Of a stretch of DNA of 39,402 nucleotides, positions 29,926-37,816 are shown one piece after another. The position numbers were made by a program, and so were the translations under genes. The notes below the pieces were generated by a model. It did no database searches. It worked only from the letters and a program-made list of their open reading frames with translations, and had not been told where the DNA came from. Source of the DNA: Solibacillus sp. FSL R7-0668 (GTDB lineage: Bacteria > Bacillota > Bacilli > Bacillales_A > Planococcaceae); the NCBI RefSeq assembly GCF_038006205.1, contig NZ_JBBOUU010000004.1:1-39402 (forward strand), read 5' to 3'. Every line of letters starts with the position of its first letter. The first letter of the stretch is position 1.

Positions 29926-30474
29926 ATGACTCTAACAATGGAGCAGGAGCAGCTTGTATTAAGTCACACTAAACTATCACACCATTTAACTCATAAATAT
30001 TACCACGAGTATTTAACTCACGAGGATCTAGCGAGCGTCGGTTTTATCGGTCTTGTTAAAGCTAGTAAAAGATTCGACGAAAGCCTAGGATACAAGTTTT
30101 CTACTTTAGCAGCAACATGCATCCGCGGGGAAATCATTAAAAGTTTTAGAAAAAAGCAAATTCCAGCTACTTCACTTCATCAGCCATACAGCGAGGATGA
30201 AAATATCGAACTTATTGACTGCATACGGAGTGACGCATTAGTCGAGGACCAGGTGCAAATCAAAATGGATTTAACAGCAGCACTAACGGTTTTAGATGAG
30301 CGCGAACGTGACGTGATCCTTTATCGATTTGGTTTAGGTGGTAGTGGTGAGTCGCTATCTCAATTGGCGGTAGGGGAGCGAATGGGCCTTTCTCAAGTGC
30401 ATGTCAGTCGCATCGAAAGGGCGGCGTTAGCAAAATTAAGACGCCATTTAACTCAAGGAGGTCTATATGTTTAA
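29926..30474 (+). CDS. Phage sigma factor (SigF/SigG/SigB-like)
   Basis: A 182-residue sigma-70-family protein with region 2 (about 30-85; HEDLASVGFIGLVKASKRFD, then GYKFSTLAATCIRGEIIKSF) that melts the -10, and region 4 (about 125-172; LDERERDVILYRFGLGG, then LGLSQ-type motif MGLSQVHVSRIERAALAKLR) that reads the -35; region 3 is reduced. The resemblance is to sporulation/general-stress sigma factors. Homologous phage sigma factors alter host sporulation. It could also drive this phage's middle or late genes. AAAGGAG ribosome site. Confidence 0.9.
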   Translation: MTLTMEQEQLVLSHTKLSHHLTHKYYHEYLTHEDLASVGFIGLVKASKRFDESLGYKFSTLAATCIRGEIIKSFRKKQIPATSLHQPYSEDENIELIDCIRSDALVEDQVQIKMDLTAALTVLDERERDVILYRFGLGGSGESLSQLAVGERMGLSQVHVSRIERAALAKLRRHLTQGGLYV

Positions 30475-30550
30475 GTTTTTATTCCGCTGGTCGCGCTTAT
30501 CGACACAGCAGCGTTTATTGCTTAGTTCAGGGCAAATAAAAAACCGCTAA
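30467..30550 (+). CDS. 27-residue basic peptide overlapping the sigma gene end
   Basis: MFKFLFRWSRLSTQQRLLLS, then SGQIKNR. The ATG at 30467 overlaps the last codons of the sigma gene and has a perfect AAGGAGG 7 nt upstream. A basic amphipathic micropeptide; function unknown. The strong ribosome site inside the sigma gene end is the main support. Confidence 0.4.
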   Translation: MFKFLFRWSRLSTQQRLLLSSGQIKNR

Positions 30551-30630
30551 TCGGTGCAACGATTAACGGCGGATCAAATTAACTATTACCACGATTATAT
30601 CATAAATCGTGATGGAAAAGGGAGATAAAA

Positions 30631-31437
30631 ATGATAGGTTCACCAGGTTACGAAAAATTAAAAGCTTCTGTTGAAAGTGAATGCAACGAAAGGAATCATT
30701 GCGGTTGCTTTAATCCAAACGGTTGCCCTTTAGAACGGGCTTCAATCGGTACGTATGGCGAACAAGGTTATAAAAGTTGCTTTCATAAATATTGCGACAA
30801 ATTTAAATGGGTTATTGATAGAGCTAATCATTATGCAGAAAAAACAGGTATGGATGCAGCAGAAATATTAAATGCATGGGAAGAAAAGCGCAATTACTGG
30901 TACATGAATTATTACCAAGATTGTAACCAACCTGAAATTAAAGACGATAATGTAAGAATTTTTGATACTATCAAAGATTTGAAAATTAGCGTAGGTGATA
31001 AAGGTTTCCGTTGCCCACATTGTAATGGGGTTTCAACAGATCCTTATGAATGCAATAGCGGTGTACATTTCAGTGATGGAGCAAGCAGTGAAAAATGCGA
31101 TTGGAAGTCATATGGCTTATTCGGAACATTGGGGCAAGGCGCAACAATTTTCGTAAAGGAGAACTTACAAGTAGGTTCTTTATTTATGCCAATCGCATGG
31201 GAAGAGCACGAGCCAGCGAAGCAAACTCCATCAGTAATTGAGCTGAAAAAGGGTGCAGTTGTTCAATTTAAGGTGGATTGGGAAAACGAACCTACACCAA
31301 CTAATACATCTGTTGTCAATCGCGTTGCAAAGGATAAATCATGGGTTGATGTTAGTACGCCATTCGGTAAGAAACGGGTTAGAAATCCCTTGGAAAATTT
31401 AAAGATTATCACAGTTCCAATGGTTGTTCACATTTAA
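30631..31437 (+). CDS. Cys-rich protein of unknown function
   Basis: A 268-residue protein with three cysteine groups: CNERNHCGCFNPNGC (18-32), CFHKYC (50-55) and a zinc-ribbon-like CPHC...C...C (about 128-155, RCPHCNGVSTDPYEC). The C-terminal 70 residues look like a small beta-barrel (VIELKKGAVVQFKVDWEN). Zinc binding is likely. It has GGGAG before the ATG. No family recognised. Confidence 0.65.
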   Translation: MIGSPGYEKLKASVESECNERNHCGCFNPNGCPLERASIGTYGEQGYKSCFHKYCDKFKWVIDRANHYAEKTGMDAAEILNAWEEKRNYWYMNYYQDCNQPEIKDDNVRIFDTIKDLKISVGDKGFRCPHCNGVSTDPYECNSGVHFSDGASSEKCDWKSYGLFGTLGQGATIFVKENLQVGSLFMPIAWEEHEPAKQTPSVIELKKGAVVQFKVDWENEPTPTNTSVVNRVAKDKSWVDVSTPFGKKRVRNPLENLKIITVPMVVHI

Positions 31438-31452
31438 ATATTTTTAGACAGT

Positions 31453-31547
31453 GCGAGCCCAGCGCTCGCTCTCGTCAAGCAGCTTAAAAGGGCGCAGCCA
31501 TTCGCCGTCTCCTAATCTTTTAAGTTGCTTGATGGGATTTGTCCCAT
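31453..31547 (+). ncRNA. Structured RNA region with a 15-bp long-range stem
   Basis: In the 132-bp gap: GCGAGC/GCTCGC hairpin (31453-31469); a 15-bp stem with one G-U pair joining 31476-31490 to 31517-31531, enclosing GGCG/CGCC (31491-31494 with 31503-31506); then ATGGGA/TCCCAT (31532-31547). The last hairpin ends 22 bp before the next start. No T-run follows, so this is a structured leader or small RNA and not a simple terminator. Confidence 0.5.
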
Positions 31548-31569
31548 ACAAAAAATGAGGAGTGATTTT

Positions 31570-31830
31570 ATGTCCGTAGCAGAAAAATTAAAAGCTATCA
31601 TCGCAATCATTGAGCAGTATCAACTAGAATCGGTTATCCAAACGGAAACTAGTGATTTCTCAGCCTCGACAATCCATTTGTCAGACGTGGCGGAAATGCG
31701 AAAGTTTGGTAGTTCTGTAAAAATAATCAACCGCAATTCGATTGATTACCCAACAGAGTTGGCAGTTGAGATTGATGGAATTAGAGTTTTTGCTCTCGTA
31801 CATTTCAAAGAGAATGCAGGTGCTGCGTAA
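31570..31830 (+). CDS. Small early protein
   Basis: An 86-residue protein (MSVAEKLKAIIAIIEQYQLE..., ending VFALVHFKENAGAA), unknown family. The start ATG at 31570 has AGGAGTG; the upstream part of the frame lies in the structured leader. Stop and next start overlap (TAATG), so it is coupled to the following gene. Confidence 0.6.
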   Translation: MSVAEKLKAIIAIIEQYQLESVIQTETSDFSASTIHLSDVAEMRKFGSSVKIINRNSIDYPTELAVEIDGIRVFALVHFKENAGAA

Positions 31831-32102
31831 TGTTCGAAGTCGAAAATACTACGTACAGTGGCGTCGGTAAAACGTTTGTGGGTGTGTATGATGCGCCAGA
31901 GCCAGTAAGAGTTGACTGGAAAGGTCGCGAAGTATTCAAAGGTGAAGAGTATTACATTTTTGATGTAGCAGACGGTGTAATTTATGTGCATATCGAGGAA
32001 GTGCGCGAGTATTTAGATGATTACCGCTTAGATGTCGAATGTTATGAGCAGCTCATTAAACTAATCGAGGCATACCACAATAATTACCCGGTCATTATGT
32101 AA
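31830..32102 (+). CDS. Small acidic early protein
   Basis: A 90-residue acidic protein (beta-rich VRVDWKGREVFKGEEYYIFD, then helical DVECYEQLIKLIEAYHNNYP), unknown family, translationally coupled to the previous gene by a one-base overlap. Confidence 0.6.
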   Translation: MFEVENTTYSGVGKTFVGVYDAPEPVRVDWKGREVFKGEEYYIFDVADGVIYVHIEEVREYLDDYRLDVECYEQLIKLIEAYHNNYPVIM

Positions 32103-32181
32103 AAAAAGGCCACTTGGCAGAGTGGTCCTCAAACAAAAAATATGTTAGCGCCATTGTAGCGCATTAGGAGGCATTTATCAA

Positions 32182-33057
32182 ATGAGTAATCTAACAGAGC
32201 AATTTAATAGCCCGCAAATGGCACAACCGCAATTTCATGGGGGAGCACTAGCACACGCTAGCGCTTCTCGCGAAATGGAGGAGGTGAAAGGTCAAATTTT
32301 CATGGCGAAGCAGTTCCCACGCAACGTATTCCAGGCTGAGCAACGTGTACTGGACACTTGCAAACGTCCGGCACTTGCACAGGTAGCAATTTACCGCTAT
32401 CCAAAAGGTGACACAAACGTTACAGGTCCATCTATCCGCTTAGCAGAGGCAATTGCACAAAATTGGGGCAACTTGTCCTATGGTATTCAGGAGCTTGAGC
32501 AGCGTCACGGCGAGTCGGTAGCAAAGGCATTTTGTTGGGACTTAGAGACAAATGTGCGTCAAGAAAAAGTATTTACAGTAAAACATGCCATCGGATTAAA
32601 AGGCGGCAAAATTAAGCAGTTAACGGATCCGCGTGATATTTACGAGAAAGTAGCTAATGATGGCGCTCGCCGATTACGCGCTTGCATTCTTGGGGTTATC
32701 CCAGGGGACATTGTGGACAAGGCTTTACAACAATGCACGAACACGCTTGCAGGCAATAGCAAAGGCCCATTAAAAGACCGTGTGGCAAAAATGCTTGAAG
32801 GATTTAAGGGGCACTACCGTGTGACGCAAGAAATGGTCGAGGAACGTTTTGGCTATAATGCAGATTCTTTTACCGAGCATGATTATATTGACCTTTTAAA
32901 TATCGCCAATAGCTTAAAAGACGGCATGAGCTCAGTTGAGGATTGGTTCAAAAAATCGGATACCAAAGAGCAAAAAAGTGGCTTAGGTGACGCATTCAAA
33001 GAAGAGGCAAAAACAGAGGTGAAGCCAGATGCAGCAGACGTTTCAGTTAACGAGTGA
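32182..33057 (+). CDS. Probable recombination partner (RecT-position protein)
   Basis: A 291-residue protein starting with a flexible Gln-rich segment, then a conserved-looking core (about 35-235; FPRNVFQAEQRVLDTCKRPA, LAQVAIYRYPKGDTNVTGPS, RRLRACILGVIPGDIVDKAL). It directly precedes and overlaps by 29 nt the RecE-like nuclease, the usual place of a single-strand annealing protein. The early-sequence theme (ALAQVA, GPSIRLAEAIAQNWGNLSYG) is not an obvious RecT, Beta or Erf match, so the assignment is from context. Confidence 0.6.
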   Translation: MSNLTEQFNSPQMAQPQFHGGALAHASASREMEEVKGQIFMAKQFPRNVFQAEQRVLDTCKRPALAQVAIYRYPKGDTNVTGPSIRLAEAIAQNWGNLSYGIQELEQRHGESVAKAFCWDLETNVRQEKVFTVKHAIGLKGGKIKQLTDPRDIYEKVANDGARRLRACILGVIPGDIVDKALQQCTNTLAGNSKGPLKDRVAKMLEGFKGHYRVTQEMVEERFGYNADSFTEHDYIDLLNIANSLKDGMSSVEDWFKKSDTKEQKSGLGDAFKEEAKTEVKPDAADVSVNE

Positions 33058-33829
33058 AAACTACCACTCAAAAGAAGCTAACCAGCATTATATGAGCGTT
33101 TCCCAGTTTAAGAGCGCTGTGCAATGCGAAGCAGCCATGATTGCAGAATTAAAGGGCGAGTTTACTCGTCCTCCTTCTCAGGCTTTGATGGTCGGTTCTT
33201 ACCTGCACGCAGCACTGGAGAGCGAGCAAGCTTTTGCGGATTTTTTTGAAAAGGAACGCGACAGCATCGTCAATACACGAGGTAATATGTACGCACCTTT
33301 TGCACAAGCAGATGAAATGATTGAGACCGTTAAAAACGACCCGTTCTGTATGTTCGCGCTCGAAGGCGATAAAGAAATTATCATGACAGGCGAGTTATTC
33401 GGCGCTCCTTGGAAAATCAAGATTGATAGCATCAACCATCAGAGGGGCACATTCACCGACTTAAAAAGCACCCAGGAGCTGGGCAAACGCTACTGGAGCG
33501 AAAAATATAACGGCTGGGTTTCATTTGTACAGGCTTATGATTACGTGCTTCAAATGTACGTTTATCGCGAAATCATTTATCAAAACACCGGACGTTATTA
33601 TGATCCGTACATTGTAGCAGTCACAAAAGAGTCACCACCCGATAAAGCCGTTTTACACATCGATACAGCGCGTTACAGCTTTGAAGAGGATTATGTCCAG
33701 ACTTTATTGCCGAGCATCATACAGGCAAAGCAGGGTGAGAAAAAACCCCATCGTTGCGATAAGTGCGCTTATTGTCGAGGGACAAAAAAATTATCGGGCA
33801 CGTTTGAGATTGAGTATTTACTAGATTAG
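33029..33829 (+). CDS. PD-(D/E)XK exonuclease (RecE / DUF3799-like)
   Basis: A 266-residue nuclease of the RecE C-terminal/DUF3799 type. Motifs: YMSVSQFKSAVQCEAA (about 21-36), GSYLHAALE (about 57-65), the catalytic D-x(n)-D-x-K in WKIKIDSINHQRGTFTDLKS (about 128-147), and the QAYDYVLQMYVYREI helix (about 168-182); CDKCAYCRG near 240 recalls the Cys cluster of AddB/RecE-like nucleases. It degrades one strand of double-stranded DNA to feed the annealing protein encoded upstream. Confidence 0.85.
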   Translation: MQQTFQLTSENYHSKEANQHYMSVSQFKSAVQCEAAMIAELKGEFTRPPSQALMVGSYLHAALESEQAFADFFEKERDSIVNTRGNMYAPFAQADEMIETVKNDPFCMFALEGDKEIIMTGELFGAPWKIKIDSINHQRGTFTDLKSTQELGKRYWSEKYNGWVSFVQAYDYVLQMYVYREIIYQNTGRYYDPYIVAVTKESPPDKAVLHIDTARYSFEEDYVQTLLPSIIQAKQGEKKPHRCDKCAYCRGTKKLSGTFEIEYLLD

Positions 33830-33837
33830 GTGACGGC

Positions 33838-34251
33838 ATGGAAAAAGACCACCGTCGAGCAGCAAAATACATCAGCGCACAATTAAAAGCAGCAGGTTTT
33901 GAGGTGCATCATCGCTATTCCAAAACCACAGACAGCGCTTATCTGACGCTGGAAAATAGCTTACTAGGTGTTTTGCGCATAAGCGACCGCCATTCTAAAA
34001 GGTTTCATTTGTACAACCTTATCAAAGGCGAGAGGCGCAGAATTGAGATTACAAGGCATGGCACGCAATGTTATTTCGCTCCTTTTGCAGAGGTTGATAT
34101 TTTAATAACCAAAATTAAGTATGACCGCCAGCAGCTTATTAAAGAGCTGGGGGAGCAGGAATATAAAAAGCAAAAATTCATCCGCTTACCAAGTGGCGAG
34201 AAAAATGAGGGCAATTTAATTCGTTACAAAAGTGGTTTTCGAGATTTTTAA
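33838..34251 (+). CDS. Unknown basic protein next to the recombination genes
   Basis: A 137-residue basic protein (MEKDHRRAAKYISAQLKAAG, then FEVHHRYSKTTDSAYLTLEN, then GERRRIEITRHGTQCYFAPF) with an alpha/beta pattern. It is 9 bp after the RecE-like gene and likely part of the same operon. No family recognised; DNA binding is plausible from its charge. Confidence 0.65.
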   Translation: MEKDHRRAAKYISAQLKAAGFEVHHRYSKTTDSAYLTLENSLLGVLRISDRHSKRFHLYNLIKGERRRIEITRHGTQCYFAPFAEVDILITKIKYDRQQLIKELGEQEYKKQKFIRLPSGEKNEGNLIRYKSGFRDF

Positions 34252-34267
34252 CAGGAGGGCTAGGGTA

Positions 34268-35095
34268 ATGGCTGAACAAAACAACAGAGCCTTTAAAGGT
34301 GTGTGGATCTCCAAAGAAATTTGGTTAGCAAAAGACCTTGGGTGGTCGGAAAAGCTGTTATTAGTGGAAATTGATAGTTTGGACGGCGAACAAGGTTGCT
34401 TCGCCTCCAATGAATATTTAGCAAACTTTTTCGGACTATCTAAGGACCGTATTTCAAAAATGGTTTCTTCTTTAAAAAAGAAGGGCTATATCACCGTTCA
34501 GGTTTTTTACAAAGAGGGCACAAAGCAGATTGATAAACGTGTAATTCGTTTAAATAGGCAACCGTACCCTATAGGCGAAAACGCCGATACCCTATCGGTG
34601 AAAACAACTAGGGGTATAGGTGAAAACAACGATACCCCTATAGGCGAAAACGCCGAGGATAATAATACAGTTATTAATAATACAACTAATAATACAAAGA
34701 ATAAGAGAAAGAAAGAAGGGGACAAGCCCCTTCCTCCCTCTTCCTTAATCGACCGTGAATTTCTAAAAGTCAAAAATCATTTTGAAACTCACGTCATTTA
34801 TCAACAAGCTGCTTATGTACAGACAAAAGCCATTAGCGACTGGATGGACGATGGTTATCAGTCCGACTTAATTATTAAAGCAATGGACATAGCCGTAGAA
34901 CGTGGCAAACCTGCTTTACCTTATATCAACGGCATTTTAAAAACGTGGCGAGCCGATGGGATTATTAATATTCAGCAGCTACTAGCAAAGGAGGCACAAG
35001 CCAATGGAATCCATACAGGACATCATGCAGGACATAATGGCCCGAGCTCAAGCCCAGTACCAAGCATCATTACAAAAAGAAGCAGCCTCGAATAA
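34268..35095 (+). CDS. DnaD-like replication initiator
   Basis: A 275-residue initiator. N-terminal winged HTH (HTH_36, about 8-95; ISKEIWLAKDLGWSEKLLLV, SNEYLANFFGLSKDRISKMV), a low-complexity linker (about 98-155) encoded by the iteron/AT-rich DNA, and a C-terminal DnaD/DnaB_2-like helical domain (about 160-245; FETHVIYQQAAYVQTKAISD, LPYINGILKTW). It would bind the repeats in its own gene and recruit helicase via the loader encoded next. The start is the ATG at 34268 with AGGAGGG. Confidence 0.88.
   Translation: MAEQNNRAFKGVWISKEIWLAKDLGWSEKLLLVEIDSLDGEQGCFASNEYLANFFGLSKDRISKMVSSLKKKGYITVQVFYKEGTKQIDKRVIRLNRQPYPIGENADTLSVKTTRGIGENNDTPIGENAEDNNTVINNTTNNTKNKRKKEGDKPLPPSSLIDREFLKVKNHFETHVIYQQAAYVQTKAISDWMDDGYQSDLIIKAMDIAVERGKPALPYINGILKTWRADGIINIQQLLAKEAQANGIHTGHHAGHNGPSSSPVPSIITKRSSLE
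34567..34715. other. ori: Probable replication origin: iterons plus AT-rich region
   Basis: Four repeats of TATAGGYGAAAAC with GAAAAC at 34577, 34600, 34622 and 34646 (spacing 23, 22 and 24 bp) lie inside the initiator gene. TAGGGGTAT / ATACCCCTA arms add dyad symmetry. A 60-bp strongly AT-rich stretch (34655-34715) follows directly, as expected for a DNA-unwinding element. Confidence 0.75.
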
Positions 35096-35846
35096 CTATA
35101 AGTGCCAAAAATGCAAAGATGTTGGCGGCTTAATTATTGACAAGGTGGATGATGAACCGGGCATTACGCAAGGTAAAACCTATCAAGTGTGGGTTGATTG
35201 TGATTGCACGAAACAGCAAATCGCTCAAAAGCTTTTAAGAGCCAGTGAAATTACACCTGAGTTTCGAGCAATGACTTTCGGCAATTTCCGCTTAGATGAT
35301 GTACCGCCGATTGCGCATGACATGCAGCACTTAGCGGTCGAGTATTACAAAAATTTTGACCAGCTAGAAAAAACAGAGCATAACAGCATCGCTTTTCTTG
35401 GACAACCGGGCGTAGGCAAGACGCATTTGCTAACCGCATTATCCAATAACATGATGAGCAATAAATTAAAATCCGTGCTGTATTTCCCGTACGTTGAAGG
35501 ATTTAACGATTTACGGGACGACTTTGAAAAGCTTGAGGCTAAAATCATTCGCATGAAGCAGGTTGATATTTTGTTCATTGACGATTTATTTAAGCCCGTT
35601 TCCAAGCCTGGTAAAGACGGCGCTAGAATACGAGTTCCGCAGGCGAGTGAATGGGAGCTAAAACAGCTCTATGCCGTGATTAATTACCGTCAAATAAATC
35701 ACAAGCCGATTTTTATCAGCAGCGAGCTCTCTTTTGACGAAATTATCAACTTAGACGAAGCATTGGGCACACGCATCTACAAAATGTGCAAAAAGCATTT
35801 TATTCAGGTGGATAAGGATCTTGGTTTGAATTATCGGTTGAAATAA
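35004..35846 (+). CDS. DnaC/DnaI-like helicase loader
   Basis: A 280-residue AAA+ ATPase. An N-terminal Cys cluster (CQKCKD near 34, CDC near 68) may bind zinc as in DnaI. Walker A GQPGVGKTHL (about 133-142), Walker B ILFIDDLF (about 189-196), and a late arginine in GTRIYKM. It loads the host helicase at the origin bound by the initiator. The start overlaps the initiator gene by 92 nt in another frame and has AAAGGAGG, so the two are coupled. Confidence 0.92.
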   Translation: MESIQDIMQDIMARAQAQYQASLQKEAASNNYKCQKCKDVGGLIIDKVDDEPGITQGKTYQVWVDCDCTKQQIAQKLLRASEITPEFRAMTFGNFRLDDVPPIAHDMQHLAVEYYKNFDQLEKTEHNSIAFLGQPGVGKTHLLTALSNNMMSNKLKSVLYFPYVEGFNDLRDDFEKLEAKIIRMKQVDILFIDDLFKPVSKPGKDGARIRVPQASEWELKQLYAVINYRQINHKPIFISSELSFDEIINLDEALGTRIYKMCKKHFIQVDKDLGLNYRLK

Positions 35847-35898
35847 ATACAAGACCATTTTGTTGGCTTCAGCAGAATGGTCGGAATGGAGGAAACAC

Positions 35899-36312
35899 AT
35901 GAAAATTACAGAAGCCTACACGGTTTATAACAACGGCATACAGTCAGTCGAGCCAAAGCTTGCTGAAGCAATTGATTGCATTATTGACGCGAAAAGCAAG
36001 GCTGTTGACCGGTATAAAGAATCCTACGAAATTTGCGAACGAGGCATGCACCGAGCTCATGATCTATATAAGGATTCACAGGAGAAACTGGATAAGGTCG
36101 AATTGGCTGAGGTAAAAGCGCGTTTCGAACTTGAGCAAATGAACAACACCAGTATTTTTAGAGCATTAGCAGAAATTGACCGTTTACAGACAGCACTTGA
36201 AAAAATCGCATATATACCAGCCTTTAAATCACAGGCGGAAATAGAAGCTTTTGCGGAACAAGTAATTATAAGTTCTCGTAAAGCATTGGAGGATGATCAA
36301 GATGCCAATTAA
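35899..36312 (+). CDS. Coiled-coil early protein
   Basis: A 137-residue helical protein with a long coiled coil (about 40-110; YKDSQEKLDKVELAEVKARF, LAEIDRLQTALEKIAY). Unknown family. AGGAGG precedes the ATG at 35899. An inverted repeat GACCATT/AATGGTC lies in the short gap before it (35853-35882). Confidence 0.65.
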   Translation: MKITEAYTVYNNGIQSVEPKLAEAIDCIIDAKSKAVDRYKESYEICERGMHRAHDLYKDSQEKLDKVELAEVKARFELEQMNNTSIFRALAEIDRLQTALEKIAYIPAFKSQAEIEAFAEQVIISSRKALEDDQDAN

Positions 36313-36535
36313 CGACATGTACATTGCAGGTAACGGCGTCTCTTATGTAGGATTCCGCATGGTCGAATATTGCCGCATTTTTTGGCTAGTTGACGGAGTA
36401 CGTCAGTTTAAAACGGTTTGCTATGACGGTGAGGCAATGGCTGACGCGATTAACAACCGCACAAAGCTTACAGAGGGGCTTCAATTTGAGATTGAATATA
36501 CAGCAGCCGATAATTCGGCGGTGAAAGTAGCGTGA
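36302..36535 (+). CDS. Small early protein
   Basis: A 77-residue protein (MPINDMYIAGNGVSYVGFRM, ending EYTAADNSAVKVA), beta-rich, unknown family. The ATG at 36302 is 9 nt from GGAGG and overlaps the previous gene by 11 nt. Its end overlaps the next start (GTGA). Confidence 0.6.
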   Translation: MPINDMYIAGNGVSYVGFRMVEYCRIFWLVDGVRQFKTVCYDGEAMADAINNRTKLTEGLQFEIEYTAADNSAVKVA

Positions 36536-36729
36536 CAAAGCAACAGGTAGACCAAGCAATTAGTGAATTAGTTAGCGCGTATGTATTTCCCTTTGAAGCA
36601 TTACTGGACGTGCATACGAGATTGCTAGGCTGCACCGATGCGCATTACGCAGCCCAGCAATTGCGCTATCTTCAAAATTTAGTAGCTGCTGGGTTAGCTA
36701 AGAAAAGGGGCGAAACGATTGAAAGCTAA
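36532..36729 (+). CDS. Small helical early protein
   Basis: A 65-residue helical protein (TKQQVDQAISELVSAYVFPF, then TDAHYAAQQLRYLQNLVAAG) starting at GTG 36532 that overlaps the previous stop. Unknown family; coupled translation with both neighbours. Confidence 0.6.
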   Translation: MTKQQVDQAISELVSAYVFPFEALLDVHTRLLGCTDAHYAAQQLRYLQNLVAAGLAKKRGETIES

Positions 36730-37060
36730 AACTAAGCAAAAGGATGAATTGTTATTTAAGCCGTATGCAGATAACTGCACGACATTTAAAAACGTGAGGG
36801 TTTTGCATTTTCATGAATTAGCAATTGAGCTGGTAATAAATCACCAAGGAGAAAAGAAATTCTTTTTAAATTCCAAGTCTTTCCCACTTTATTACGACAC
36901 GGTGAACTTTAAAATTTTAAACGTGTTGCAATTGGTGAGGTTCGAGACAGAAAAAATAAAGGTTAAATATAACTTAGGAGAAATGATTGAACGGTCGGAT
37001 ATAGAGCAGAGGCTAAAAACTTGGCTTGGTCAATCATCGGAGTTAACCCCAGTAAGTTAG
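36719..37060 (+). CDS. Unknown early protein
   Basis: A 113-residue basic protein (MKAKTKQKDELLFKPYADNC..., middle HFHELAIELVINHQGEKKFF), unknown family. The start is TTG at 36719 behind AAGGGG, overlapping the previous gene by 11 nt. It precedes rusA by 13 bp. Confidence 0.6.
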   Translation: MKAKTKQKDELLFKPYADNCTTFKNVRVLHFHELAIELVINHQGEKKFFLNSKSFPLYYDTVNFKILNVLQLVRFETEKIKVKYNLGEMIERSDIEQRLKTWLGQSSELTPVS

Positions 37061-37073
37061 GAGAGATAGGGCA

Positions 37074-37493
37074 ATGATTCAATTTACAATACCAGGCGCA
37101 ACACAGCCACAAGAACGACCACGCTTTAGTCGTACAGGTTACGGGGTAACTACACATGACGCCCCCAAGTCTCGTAATTATAAAGAGTTAGTCAAGCTCG
37201 TAGCATGGCAGAATAAGCCGCAGGAGCCACTACAGGGTGCGTTAAAGTTGGAAGTTGATGTTTATCTCATGCCACCGAAAAAGTACCACACAAAGCCAAA
37301 ACAGGCGCTTATTGCATCAGGTGAGTTACGACCAACCACGAAGCCGGATACAGATAATTTAGTTAAGGGCATTAAAGATGGCATGTCTAAGATTATTTGG
37401 GTAGATGATGCGCAGATAGTGGAACTGGTGGTTCGTAAATTTTATGCAATGCAGCCGAGGGCAGAGGTTAAGGTTAGCGCACTGTGCGGTTAG
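37074..37493 (+). CDS. rusA: RusA-family Holliday junction resolvase
   Basis: A 139-residue endonuclease that cuts four-way junctions during phage recombination and before packaging. Family features: IPGATQPQERPRFSR at the start, KPDTDNLVKGIKDGM (D92, D94) and WVDDAQIVELVVRKFY (D111/D112), the acidic metal-binding triad. Length is typical of RusA. It ends the gene-dense part of the early operon. Confidence 0.93.
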   Translation: MIQFTIPGATQPQERPRFSRTGYGVTTHDAPKSRNYKELVKLVAWQNKPQEPLQGALKLEVDVYLMPPKKYHTKPKQALIASGELRPTTKPDTDNLVKGIKDGMSKIIWVDDAQIVELVVRKFYAMQPRAEVKVSALCG

Positions 37494-37816
37494 CAATAAG
37501 GTTTGCGAATTAACATTACAGTAAGTAAGGTACGCCGATGATGGATGTAAGGATGGTTGTATTCCGCATTTCACAACCATTTTCATCACTGGAGGTAAGC
37601 CGATGGTGAGCGATAAGTCCGTGAGTGAGTATGTAATTTAACTGGAGCGTGTTTGCTATTAAGAAAATGATTAGTAGATTAATTGATTACTTTGTCTATA
37701 TTTTGGATCGAGTTATTTCGTAAGAACAATGTTCGTGTATGGATCCTGAAAACTTTATGCGGATCCATATCATTGTTCGTATTTGAACAATTCAGATGAT
37801 GAAGGGAGCAAGTAAA
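37494..37816 (+). other. Intergenic region with two large hairpins
   Basis: No convincing gene. ATGGTTGT/ACAACCAT (about 37552-37578) forms one hairpin. A second, stronger one pairs GAACAATG (37724-37731) with CATTGTTC (37771-37778) and, inside, ATGGATCC (37739-37746) with GGATCCAT (37761-37768). Short frames at 37602 (12 codons) and near 37650 (about 24 codons, hydrophobic) exist but are too short to call. Confidence 0.5.
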
